Source of the DNA: Actinomycetota bacterium
GTDB lineage: Bacteria > Actinomycetota > Actinomycetes > Propionibacteriales > Propionibacteriaceae
Length of the DNA: 7,957 nt
Assembly: GCA_016213595.1 (NCBI GenBank)
Contig: JACRAA010000298.1
Location: forward strand, 1-7,957
Reading direction: 5' to 3'
Both the position numbers and the translations under genes were made by a program. Of the stretch, positions 1 through 5,762 are shown piece after piece (within the stretch, counting starts at the first letter, position 1; each line of letters opens with the position of its first letter). The notes beneath the pieces were generated by a model. That model ran no database searches. It had not been told where the DNA came from and saw only the letters and a list, made by a program, of their open reading frames with translations.

Positions 1-1529
1 CGCCGCTCCCACTCGCGGATGCGGCCGTCGACCCGGTCGGGGTCGACGAGGACGCCGGGGTTCATGAGGTTGGCGGGGTCGAACAGCTGCTTCACCTCGC
101 CGAAGAGCGCGATCGCCTCCGGGGAGTACATCGCGCTGAGCAGCTCCGAGCGCGCCCGGCCGTCCCCGTGCTCGCCGGAGAGCGAGCCGCCGTACGAGGC
201 GACGAGCCGGGCGGCGTCCATGACGAACTCGCGGTAGCGGGACGGGCCGTCGTCGGCGGTGAGCGGGTAGTCGATCCGGCAGTGGACGCAGCCGTCGCCG
301 AAGTGACCGTACGGGAGACCGTGCAGCCCGTACGCGTCGAGGAGGGCGTCGAAGTCCCGGAGGTACGCGCCGAGCGACAGCGGCGGTACGGCGGCGTCCT
401 CCCACCCGGCGTAGGCGGGCTTCGCGAGGGACACCCCGGCCAGGCCGGCGCCGTCCGCCCGGATCTTCCACAGGGCCGCGGCGGCCGGGCCGTCAGGAAG
501 CCAGCCCTCGAGTGCGCCGGACGCGGTGACCAGCGCCTCGGCCCGCGTCCTGGCCTCGGCCAGGTCGTCGCCGGCGATCTCGACGAACACCCAGCCGTCG
601 CCGCGGGGGAGCGGCGGTACGGCGCGGTCGCCGAGGCGTCGACGGACCACATCCACGATGCGGCGGTCGAGGCCCTCGACCGCGGTCGGCGCGAAGGGCA
701 GGACCACGGCCATCGCGTCCGCGGCCTCGGCCATCGACGCGTAGCCGAGCGCTACCGTGACGCGGTGAGCGGGGTCGCGCACGAGCCGTACGGTCAGCTC
801 GGTCGCGATCCCCAGCGTGCCCTCGCTGCCGGCGAAGAACCGGGTGATGTCGCCGGCGAGCAGGTGCTCGAGGGAGTAGCCGGACACCTGGCGTCCGAAC
901 CGGCCGAACTCGCGTTCCACGAGCTCCCGGTGGGACTCGGCCAGGCCCAGCAGCGCCCGTCCTGTCGCGGTGCTGGAGGCGGTCGAGAGGCGCAGCACCT
1001 GACCGTCACCGGTCACCACGCTCGCATCGAGCAGGTTGGTCGCGCTCGTCCCGTACCCGAGGGCCCGCGGCCCGCAGGCGTTGTTGCCGACCATCCCCCC
1101 GATCGTGCAGCGGGTCGCCGTGGACGGGTCGGGACCGAACCTCAGCCCGTACGGCCGGACGGCCCGCTGCAGCGTCTCCTGCACGAGCCCCGGCTGCACG
1201 ACCGCGGTTCGGGCCTCCGGGTCGATCGCGAGGACGGCGTCGAGGTGGGCTCTCATGTCGACGACGAGACCGGCGCCGAGGGCGTTGCCGGCACAGGACG
1301 TCCCGGCACCGCGTCCCGTGACGGGGAGGCCGACCTCCCGAGCGGCGGCGAGGACCGCCTGCAGCTCCGACGTGTCGCGGGGCTTGGCGACCGCCAGGGG
1401 GACGATCCGGTAGATCGACGCGTCGGTGGAGTAGAGGGCGCGTGTGGTCGACGTTGCGTCCACGCATGCGGCAGCATCACCAAGCTGGTGGCGGAGGTCG
1501 AGAAGCTGGTCGCCGGCGAGAGCGGTCAC
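1..1529 (-). CDS. FAD-linked oxidase, probably FAD/Fe-S fusion dehydrogenase (D-lactate / D-2-hydroxyglutarate type), C-terminus off window
   Basis: Reading the minus strand from GTG at 1529 gives 509 uninterrupted residues with no stop before the window edge. The fold is the VAO/PCMH FAD-binding oxidase family: an FAD-binding PP-loop RGAGTSCAGNALG (residues 73-85), GPDPSTATRCTIGGMVGNNA (132-151), SGYSLEHLL (216-224) and AGSEGTLGI (233-241). The C-terminal substrate/metal part follows, with GHFGDGCVHCRID (408-420), GGSLSGEHGDGRARS (447-461) and FDPANLMNPGVL (483-494). Stand-alone GlcD-like proteins usually end just after the MNPG motif. This frame continues, and the GHFGDGCVH and SGEHGDGRARSEL wording is typical of the roughly 950-1000-residue proteins that add a 4Fe-4S C-terminal half (YdiJ-like). 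That half would lie beyond base 1. Members oxidise D-2-hydroxy acids and pass electrons via FAD and Fe-S. The substrate is not determined here. In-frame TAG at 1539-1541 makes GTG 1529 the only plausible upstream start, and AGGG lies 7 nt before it. It sits 32 bp downstream of the MarR gene, so co-transcription is likely. Confidence 0.9.
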   Translation of the reverse strand, partial: MTALAGDQLLDLRHQLGDAAACVDATSTTRALYSTDASIYRIVPLAVAKPRDTSELQAVLAAAREVGLPVTGRGAGTSCAGNALGAGLVVDMRAHLDAVLAIDPEARTAVVQPGLVQETLQRAVRPYGLRFGPDPSTATRCTIGGMVGNNACGPRALGYGTSATNLLDASVVTGDGQVLRLSTASSTATGRALLGLAESHRELVEREFGRFGRQVSGYSLEHLLAGDITRFFAGSEGTLGIATELTVRLVRDPAHRVTVALGYASMAEAADAMAVVLPFAPTAVEGLDRRIVDVVRRRLGDRAVPPLPRGDGWVFVEIAGDDLAEARTRAEALVTASGALEGWLPDGPAAAALWKIRADGAGLAGVSLAKPAYAGWEDAAVPPLSLGAYLRDFDALLDAYGLHGLPYGHFGDGCVHCRIDYPLTADDGPSRYREFVMDAARLVASYGGSLSGEHGDGRARSELLSAMYSPEAIALFGEVKQLFDPANLMNPGVLVDPDRVDGRIREWER

Positions 1530-1561
1530 ACCGTCACCCTAGGGCGAGTCGGCGCGACGGC

Positions 1562-2008
1562 TCACTCGGTCTCGACGGCAAGGACGGCGGACATCGCGCG
1601 CCCGATGGCCGCGTAGTCCTCGGGAGCCACGGCGTCGACGAAGATCTTGCGGACGGACTCGACGTGGCTGGGGGCGGCCTCGACGAGCTTCGCGAACCCC
1701 GCCTCGGTGAGCGTCGCGTAGACACCCCGTCCGTCGTCGCACGTGCGTTCACGAGCGACGAAGCCGTCGTTCTCCAGTCTGCTCACCGTGTGGGTGAGGC
1801 GGGAGCGGGACTGGTGGACGAGGAGCGCAAGGTCGCTCATACGCATCCGACGCTGCTCGGACTCCGACAGCACGACGAGGATCTCGTACTCCGCCAGGTC
1901 GAGGTTGTGGGGACGGAGGTACTCCGTCAGGACCGCATCGATGCGGGCGACTCCAAGGAGCCATGACCGCCAGATCCGCTGTTGGTCGGTATCGAGCCAG
2001 CGGGTCAT
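1562..2008 (-). CDS. MarR-family transcriptional regulator
   Basis: A 148-residue protein, the usual MarR length. The family layout is visible: an N-terminal dimerisation helix region (about 1-45), YEILVVLSES (41-50) leading into the winged helix, RMSDLALLV (56-64), a recognition helix around SRSRLTHTVSRLENDG (67-82), and the wing DDGRGVYATLTEAG (91-104) with its conserved D and R. A C-terminal dimerisation helix follows. Such proteins are dimeric DNA-binding repressors or activators that respond to small aromatic or acyl ligands or to oxidation. C90, just before the wing, is the only cysteine; one cysteine does not establish redox sensing. It is upstream of and co-oriented with the FAD oxidase (32 bp gap) and divergent from the acyl-CoA synthetase/thioesterase pair, so it may control either side. 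No good Shine-Dalgarno sequence precedes ATG 2008. A TAGAGT hexamer 6 nt upstream suggests a leaderless message. The effector is unknown. Confidence 0.93.
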   Translation of the reverse strand: MTRWLDTDQQRIWRSWLLGVARIDAVLTEYLRPHNLDLAEYEILVVLSESEQRRMRMSDLALLVHQSRSRLTHTVSRLENDGFVARERTCDDGRGVYATLTEAGFAKLVEAAPSHVESVRKIFVDAVAPEDYAAIGRAMSAVLAVETE

Positions 2009-2014
2009 GAAAGA

Positions 2015-2020
2015 ACTCTA
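2015..2020 (-). promoter_or_regulatory. candidate leaderless -10 hexamer of the MarR gene
   Basis: On the minus strand TAGAGT, which fits actinobacterial TANNNT, ends 6 nt before ATG 2008. This would place transcription initiation at or next to the A of the start codon, and it explains the lack of a Shine-Dalgarno sequence. TTGACA on the same strand (2031-2036) looks like a -35 box but is only 10 bp away, too close to pair with this -10 in a standard promoter. Confidence 0.45.
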
Positions 2021-2024
2021 CCCA

Positions 2025-2036
2025 TCGACTTGTCAA
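2025..2036. promoter_or_regulatory. imperfect inverted repeat, possible MarR operator
   Basis: TCGACTTGTCAA has 4 of 6 complementary pairs (T-GAC / GTC-A). It lies 5-16 bp upstream of the candidate -10 of the marR gene, inside the gap shared with the divergent ligase gene. Autoregulating MarR repressors commonly bind imperfect palindromes in this position. The repeat is short and could arise by chance, so this is an inference from position as much as from sequence. Confidence 0.28.
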
Positions 2037-2085
2037 CCATTGTGGGCGCCCCTCCTAACTCGCTGCGCTCCGTCCACCAGGGTTT

Positions 2086-2103
2086 GTGGCTACGATCGGC
2101 CAC
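2086..2103. promoter_or_regulatory. candidate ligase promoter -10 (TACGAT) inside an inverted repeat
   Basis: GTGGC (2086-2090) and GCCAC (2099-2103) form a perfect 5-bp inverted repeat around an 8-bp centre. That centre begins with TACGAT (2091-2096), a good TANNNT -10 match on the plus strand. Initiation near 2102-2104 would give a leader of about 28 nt before the preferred ligase start at GTG 2131. No convincing -35 is visible 16-18 bp upstream. A second small palindrome, AACGACGTT, lies at 2110-2118. The arrangement would let a repressor cover the -10, but this is only suggested by layout. Confidence 0.3.
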
Positions 2104-2130
2104 GACCACAACGACGTTAGGCGGCGGACT

Positions 2131-3963
2131 GTGACGGAACGGGAGACCATCGAGGCGAACTGCCCGCCCTCCGTGGGAGCGATGCTTCGACGTCGCGTCC
2201 AGCTGACACCCGCCCGACCAGCATTCCTCTACCCGGACGTCCGCAACGCCTGGCAGACGTACACGTGGCGAGACGTGGGCGAGATCTCACAGGCCGTCGC
2301 CGCAGCGCTGCTCGACGCCGGCATCGAGCACGAGCAGCGGGTGGCGATCGCGTCGACGACCCGGGTCGAGTGGATCCTGGCCTGCTACGGCACCGCCCTC
2401 GCGGGGGCCGCCACGACCACCGTGTACCCGAACACCACCGACGAGGATGTCGCGTTCATCCTGGCCGACTCCGGCTCGAGGATCGCCTTCGTCGAGGACG
2501 CCGAGCAGGCCGCGAAGGTCACGGCCCACCCAGAGCTCGACGACCAGATCCGCCTGATCGTGGTCTTCAACGGGACGGGAGTCGGTGACCGGATCGTCCC
2601 GTGGGCCGAGTTCCTGACCCGTGGCAAGTCGTACGCCCGGGAGCACCCGGACGCCGTGCGGCAGGCCACCGACGCCACCGGCCCCGACACCCTCGCGACT
2701 CTCATCTACACGTCGGGCACGACCGGCAAGCCGAAGGGTGTCGAGCTGCTGCACCGAGCCTGGACGTACCTGGCCGTCGCGGTGGACGGCATGCACTTCA
2801 TCGACATGGACGACGTGCAGTTCCTGTGGCTCCCGCTCTCGCACGTCTTCGGGAACTGCCTGCTCTTCATCCAGCTCGAGATCGGGTTCTCGACGGCCGT
2901 CGACGGCCGCCTCGACCGCATCGTGTCGAACCTGGGCGACGTGAAGCCGACGTTCATGTGCGGCGCTCCGCGCATCTTCGAGAAGGTACGTTCCGCCGTC
3001 CTCACGGGCGAGAGCTCCGTCGGGCTCAAGGGGTCGATCGCCCGGTGGGCGTTCGCCAAGGGCCGGGCCGCGATGCCGTACCGGCTGGACGGCAGACCGT
3101 TGCCCATGGCCCTGCGCGTCCAGTACGCCGTCGCGGACCGGCTGGTGTTCAGCAAGCTCCGCGCCCGGCTCGGCGGCCGCATGAAGTTCATGGTGTCCGG
3201 CTCGGCGAAGCTGTCCCGCCAGATCCAGTCCTGGTTCTACTCCGCGGGTCTGCTCATCGTCGAGGGGTACGGGCTGACGGAGACGAGCGCCGTCGCGTTC
3301 GTCAACCACTGGAGCGAGCCGCGCTTCGGCACGGTGGGACGGGTCACCCCCGGCATGGACAAGATGATCGCGGAGGACGGCGAGGTCCTCGTGCGGGGAC
3401 CCCTCGTCATGCGCGGCTACCACAACAACCCGGAGGCGACGGCCGAGGCGATCGACGCCGAGGGCTGGTTCCACACCGGCGACATCGGCAACCTCGACGA
3501 GAACGGCTTCCTGCGGATCACCGACCGCAAGAAGGACCTCATGAAGACCTCGGGCGGCAAGTACGTCGCCCCGCAGAAGGTCGAGAGCACGATCATCGCC
3601 AACGTGCCGCTCGTGTCCCAGGCCATCGCCGTGGGTGACGGCCACAAGTACATCGGCGCGCTGCTCGTCCTCGAGCCCGACGCGCTGCGGCGCTGGGCCG
3701 AGCGCTCGGGCAAGGCGGGTCTCGGCTACGCCGAGATGACGAGGCTGCCGGGCGTGCGGCACTGGATCGACCACCAGCTGCGCCGCGCCAACAGCAAGCT
3801 CGAGCGCTGGGAGACCGTGAAGAAGTACGCCATCCTCGACCACGAGCTCACCGTGGAGTCGGGCGAGGTGACGGCCAACATGAAGGTTCGCCGGGCGACG
3901 GTCATCCGCGAGCACCAGGAGATCGTGGACACCCTGTTCGAGGACCCCCTGGAGGAGAGCTAG
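2131..3963 (+). CDS. fadD: AMP-dependent long-chain-type acyl-CoA synthetase (FadD15-like)
   Basis: A 610-residue member of the ANL adenylate-forming superfamily. These enzymes join a fatty acid to CoA through an acyl-adenylate, using ATP. The motifs appear in order: the P-loop TLIYTSGTTGKPKGV (190-204); CGAPRIFEKVRS, characteristic of long-chain acyl-CoA synthetases; GYGLTETSA (379-387) for adenine binding; GWFHTGD (445-451), whose Asp binds the ribose; and the hinge RKKDLMKTSGGKYVAP (466-481). A C-terminal segment TANMKVRR places a lysine at 585, where the catalytic lysine of this subfamily is expected. The length and the absence of a signal peptide fit a cytosolic or membrane-associated enzyme. 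The frame is open from GTG 2086, but GTG 2131 is preferred: AGGCGG (2119-2124) sits 6 nt before it, a possible -10 lies at 2091-2096, and the extra 15 residues are not motif-bearing. It is followed without any gap by a thioesterase gene. Chain-length preference cannot be read from the sequence; the symbol is family-level. Confidence 0.93.
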   Translation: MTERETIEANCPPSVGAMLRRRVQLTPARPAFLYPDVRNAWQTYTWRDVGEISQAVAAALLDAGIEHEQRVAIASTTRVEWILACYGTALAGAATTTVYPNTTDEDVAFILADSGSRIAFVEDAEQAAKVTAHPELDDQIRLIVVFNGTGVGDRIVPWAEFLTRGKSYAREHPDAVRQATDATGPDTLATLIYTSGTTGKPKGVELLHRAWTYLAVAVDGMHFIDMDDVQFLWLPLSHVFGNCLLFIQLEIGFSTAVDGRLDRIVSNLGDVKPTFMCGAPRIFEKVRSAVLTGESSVGLKGSIARWAFAKGRAAMPYRLDGRPLPMALRVQYAVADRLVFSKLRARLGGRMKFMVSGSAKLSRQIQSWFYSAGLLIVEGYGLTETSAVAFVNHWSEPRFGTVGRVTPGMDKMIAEDGEVLVRGPLVMRGYHNNPEATAEAIDAEGWFHTGDIGNLDENGFLRITDRKKDLMKTSGGKYVAPQKVESTIIANVPLVSQAIAVGDGHKYIGALLVLEPDALRRWAERSGKAGLGYAEMTRLPGVRHWIDHQLRRANSKLERWETVKKYAILDHELTVESGEVTANMKVRRATVIREHQEIVDTLFEDPLEES

Positions 3964-4815
3964 GTGAGCTTCTCCGTCGAGGTCCCCCTGCGCTGGGGGG
4001 ACATGGACGCGCAGGGCCACGTCAACAACGCCGGGTTCGTCGACTACCTCCAGGAGGCGCGCGTCGACTTCCTGCTGGCGGGCCCCGTGCCGCATCTGCT
4101 CGGCGGGGGCATGGTCGTGGTGAGCCACCAGATCGAGTACCGCGCGCCTGTCTCGTACTCGCCCCTCCCGGTTGTCGTCGAGGTGAGCGTCGCCGGCGTC
4201 AAAGGAGCTGTGTTCGAGCTCGCCTACACGCTGCGCCACGACGGCACCGTCGCCGCCGTCGCCCGGACCACGCTGTGCCCGTACGACTTCGAACAACGCT
4301 GCGTGCGGAGGCTGACACCGGAGGAGCGTGCCTACTTCGCCTCCCAGGTCGTGCCGACGGAGCCCCTTCGCCCCTCGCGGCGGCTGCCGGTGGACGGCCG
4401 GGCGATGGAGACGGCGATGCGGGTGCGCTGGTCGGACCTCGACTCGTACGGGCACGTCAACAACGTCAAGTTCTTCGACTACGTGCAGGAGGGCCGGGTC
4501 GCGTTCTCCGAGAGGGTCAGCGCGGAGATGGCGCGCACGCGGGGGCAGGGCACCGGCGGCTACCTGTGGATGGTCGTGCGGCAGGACGTGGACTACGTCA
4601 CCCAGCTCGAGTTCCGGATGGAGCCGTACCGTGTCGCGACGGGCGTCGCGGCCATCGGCAACACCTCCATGTCGTTCTGCTCAGAGGTGCGCGACAGCGC
4701 CGGCATCGTGTATGCGAGGGCTGCCACGACGGTGGTCTGCGCTGACGGGAGAGGTCGTCCCGCACCCATCCCCGACACGTGGCGTGACGTTCTTGCCCCG
4801 TACGTACTGGGCTGA
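3964..4815 (+). CDS. acyl-CoA thioesterase with two tandem hotdog (4HBT) domains
   Basis: A 283-residue protein made of two 4-hydroxybenzoyl-CoA-thioesterase-like hotdog domains. Domain 1 (about 3-130) opens with RWGDMDAQGHVNN (10-22). Domain 2 (about 149-281) opens with RWSDLDSYGHVNN (155-167). Each is followed by a YLQEAR or YVQEGR helix, as in the long hotdog helix. Both domains keep the second Asp (D15, D160) that corresponds to the catalytic Asp of Pseudomonas 4HBT, so neither half is an obvious dead copy. Single-domain relatives form dimers with paired active sites; this gene encodes an in-chain pseudodimer. The expected reaction is hydrolysis of acyl-CoA to free acid and CoA in the cytosol. 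Start GTG 3964 follows the ligase stop (TAG 3961-3963) directly. GGAGGA at 3951-3956 lies inside the ligase end, so translation is probably coupled. Substrate range is unknown. Confidence 0.9.
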   Translation: MSFSVEVPLRWGDMDAQGHVNNAGFVDYLQEARVDFLLAGPVPHLLGGGMVVVSHQIEYRAPVSYSPLPVVVEVSVAGVKGAVFELAYTLRHDGTVAAVARTTLCPYDFEQRCVRRLTPEERAYFASQVVPTEPLRPSRRLPVDGRAMETAMRVRWSDLDSYGHVNNVKFFDYVQEGRVAFSERVSAEMARTRGQGTGGYLWMVVRQDVDYVTQLEFRMEPYRVATGVAAIGNTSMSFCSEVRDSAGIVYARAATTVVCADGRGRPAPIPDTWRDVLAPYVLG

Positions 4816-4836
4816 GCCCTTCCTCTGTGGCCGGTC

Positions 4837-4851
4837 AGGACCTGCTGTCCT
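4837..4851. terminator. hairpin after the ligase/thioesterase pair, possible weak terminator
   Basis: AGGAC (4837-4841) and GTCCT (4847-4851) form a 5-bp stem with a 5-nt loop, 21 bp past the thioesterase stop. There is no T-tract after it, which is common for actinobacterial terminators but leaves the call weak. A regulatory role for the downstream gene is equally possible. Confidence 0.3.
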
Positions 4852-4853
4852 CA

Positions 4854-4865
4854 ATGCCTTGGCAT
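4854..4865. promoter_or_regulatory. 12-bp palindrome upstream of the PAP2 gene
   Basis: ATGCC-TT-GGCAT has perfect 5-bp arms around TT and directly abuts a second, longer palindrome at 4866-4881. TTGGCA inside it (4859-4864) resembles a -35 box, but the only nearby -10-like string, TATCCA (4885-4890), is 20 bp away and a poor match. It could be a second operator or part of the terminator region of the previous operon. Confidence 0.3.
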
Positions 4866-4881
4866 GTTGAGACGTTTCAAC
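4866..4881. promoter_or_regulatory. LacI/GalR-type operator-like palindrome upstream of the PAP2 gene
   Basis: This 16-bp element reads GTTGAGACGTTTCAAC. Seven of its eight base pairs are complementary, and the exception is 4871/4876. A central CG flanked by TTGA and TCAA half-sites matches the general shape of LacI/GalR-family operators (TTGAAACGTTTCAA-like). It ends 34 bp before the PAP2 start codon, a good place for repression. No LacI-family gene is in the window, so the regulator would be elsewhere. Confidence 0.5.
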
Positions 4882-4915
4882 GGGTATCCACCGCCCGACA
4901 ACGGAAAGGACGCCC

Positions 4916-5692
4916 ATGACTGGCACGAGCATCGCCCGACGAGCGACGAATGGCCTGCGGTCGAAGCTGACCACGGAGGAGCGGTTCGAACCGGCCACGG
5001 TGCGTCGGAACCTCTACGTGAGCTCAGCGATCCTGATGATCGTGGGCGGGCTGGTCTTCGCGTCCCTCGTCGTCCAGGTGATGGCGAACATCGGCATCGT
5101 CAGCCTCGACCGGGCGACGGAGACGCAGTTCGTACGTCTGCGGACTCCGTTCCTCACGACGGTGAACGACGTGCTGGCCGTGGCGTTCGGGCCGGTGTCG
5201 ATGCCCATCGTCGTCCTGGTCGTCACGGTGGGCTGGATCATCTTCTCCACCCACGCGTGGCGGCCGCTCGTACTCGCTGCGTCGATGACGCTGGGCGTCG
5301 TCCTCATCCAGATCATCACCCGGCTGGTGCAGCGGCCGAGGCCGCCGCTGGACCTCATGCTGTTCGGCCGCGACACCACCTACTCCTTCCCCTCGGGGCA
5401 CGTCTGCGGGGTGTCGGACTTCTTCCTCATCACCTCCTACCTGGTGATCTCGCGCGCCCCGAAGGTGGGGAGGATCGTCGTCTGCGCGGTCATCTCGGTG
5501 GTGGGAATCGGCTCCCAGGTCCTCAGCCGTCTCTACCTGGGCTACCACTGGCTGTCCGACACCCTCGGGTCGGTGTTCCTGTCGCTGGTGATCCTCGGTC
5601 TGGTGATGGCCGTGGACACCCGACGCACCGTCCGCGTTCCGGGCGAGAGGGTGACCGGTGAGCTCTCCAAGGTCCAGACCGAGAACACCTAG
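4916..5692 (+). CDS. PAP2-family membrane phosphatase
   Basis: A 258-residue integral-membrane protein with the type-2 phosphatidic acid phosphatase signature. It has RLVQRPRPP (136-144) as motif C1, YSFPSGH (156-162) as C2 with its catalytic His, and SRLYLGYHWLSD (204-215) as C3 with the nucleophilic His 211 and Asp 215. Hydrophobic stretches at about 34-56, 94-110, 117-134, 164-179, 187-203 and 217-233 give the usual six membrane spans. Members remove phosphate from lipid phosphates (phosphatidate, PGP, undecaprenyl-PP) at the membrane surface. The lysine that normally opens C1 (K-x6-RP) is replaced by Thr 135, with Arg next to it at 136. GGAAAGGA (4903-4910) is a strong ribosome site 5 nt before ATG 4916. 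Two palindromes lie upstream. It is convergent with yaaA. The substrate cannot be assigned, though cls 950 bp away hints at phospholipids. Confidence 0.92.
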   Translation: MTGTSIARRATNGLRSKLTTEERFEPATVRRNLYVSSAILMIVGGLVFASLVVQVMANIGIVSLDRATETQFVRLRTPFLTTVNDVLAVAFGPVSMPIVVLVVTVGWIIFSTHAWRPLVLAASMTLGVVLIQIITRLVQRPRPPLDLMLFGRDTTYSFPSGHVCGVSDFFLITSYLVISRAPKVGRIVVCAVISVVGIGSQVLSRLYLGYHWLSDTLGSVFLSLVILGLVMAVDTRRTVRVPGERVTGELSKVQTENT

Positions 5693-5716
5693 CCGCAGAC
5701 ACAGGCGGATAGCAGT

Positions 5717-5731
5717 GCGCCGTGCTGGCGC
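5717..5731. terminator. hairpin between convergent PAP2 and yaaA genes
   Basis: GCGCC (5717-5721) and GGCGC (5727-5731) form an all-G/C 5-bp stem with loop GTGCT, 24 bp past the PAP2 stop in a 57-bp convergent gap. The position suits a terminator acting in either direction. There is no T-tract. Confidence 0.45.
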
Positions 5732-5741
5732 CCCTCCGTAC

Positions 5742-5762
5742 GGCCCGGGTCAGACCCGTGCC
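5742..5762. terminator. hairpin overlapping the yaaA stop codon, possible bidirectional terminator
   Basis: CGGGT-CAG-ACCCG (5746-5758) is a perfect 5-bp stem with a 3-nt loop. After one mismatch it extends by GGC (5742-5744) pairing with GCC (5760-5762). It overlaps the yaaA stop codon (5750-5752), so it lies at the very end of yaaA and just beyond the other hairpin for PAP2 transcripts. Confidence 0.4.

Noticed and set aside
379..624. 15-base direct repeat AGCGGCGGTACGGCG at 379-393 and 610-624
   Set aside because: Both copies encode an AVPPL stretch in the oxidase. Shared amino acids plus strong codon bias explain the match, and there is no sign of a mobile or regulatory repeat.
168..1616. 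482-codon plus-strand open frame
   Set aside because: It is antisense to the FAD oxidase, has a composition rich in R/G/A/V with no recognisable motif, and overlaps a frame carrying clear family signatures. It is a GC-driven shadow.
2031..2036. TTGACA on the minus strand as the -35 box of marR
   Set aside because: It is only 10 bp from the TAGAGT hexamer, and at 17 bp spacing the sequence is CTTTCA, overlapping the start codon. No workable promoter geometry uses it.
2086..2130. Longer ligase start at GTG 2086, adding 15 residues
   Set aside because: AGGG is only 3 nt before it. The candidate -10 would lie inside the added part, and the residues are not family-like. GTG 2131 has a well-spaced AGGCGG. 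It is not fully excluded.
2287..4455. 722-codon minus-strand open frame
   Set aside because: It lies opposite the ligase and thioesterase, reads as repetitive R/H/D/V/L sequence without domains, and spans two well-supported genes. Long antisense frames are expected in high-GC DNA.
4864..5661. 265-codon plus-strand frame overlapping the PAP2 gene
   Set aside because: It is the +1-shifted frame of PAP2, rich in H/R/G, with no ribosome site and no motifs. The PAP2 frame has all three catalytic motifs and a strong ribosome site.
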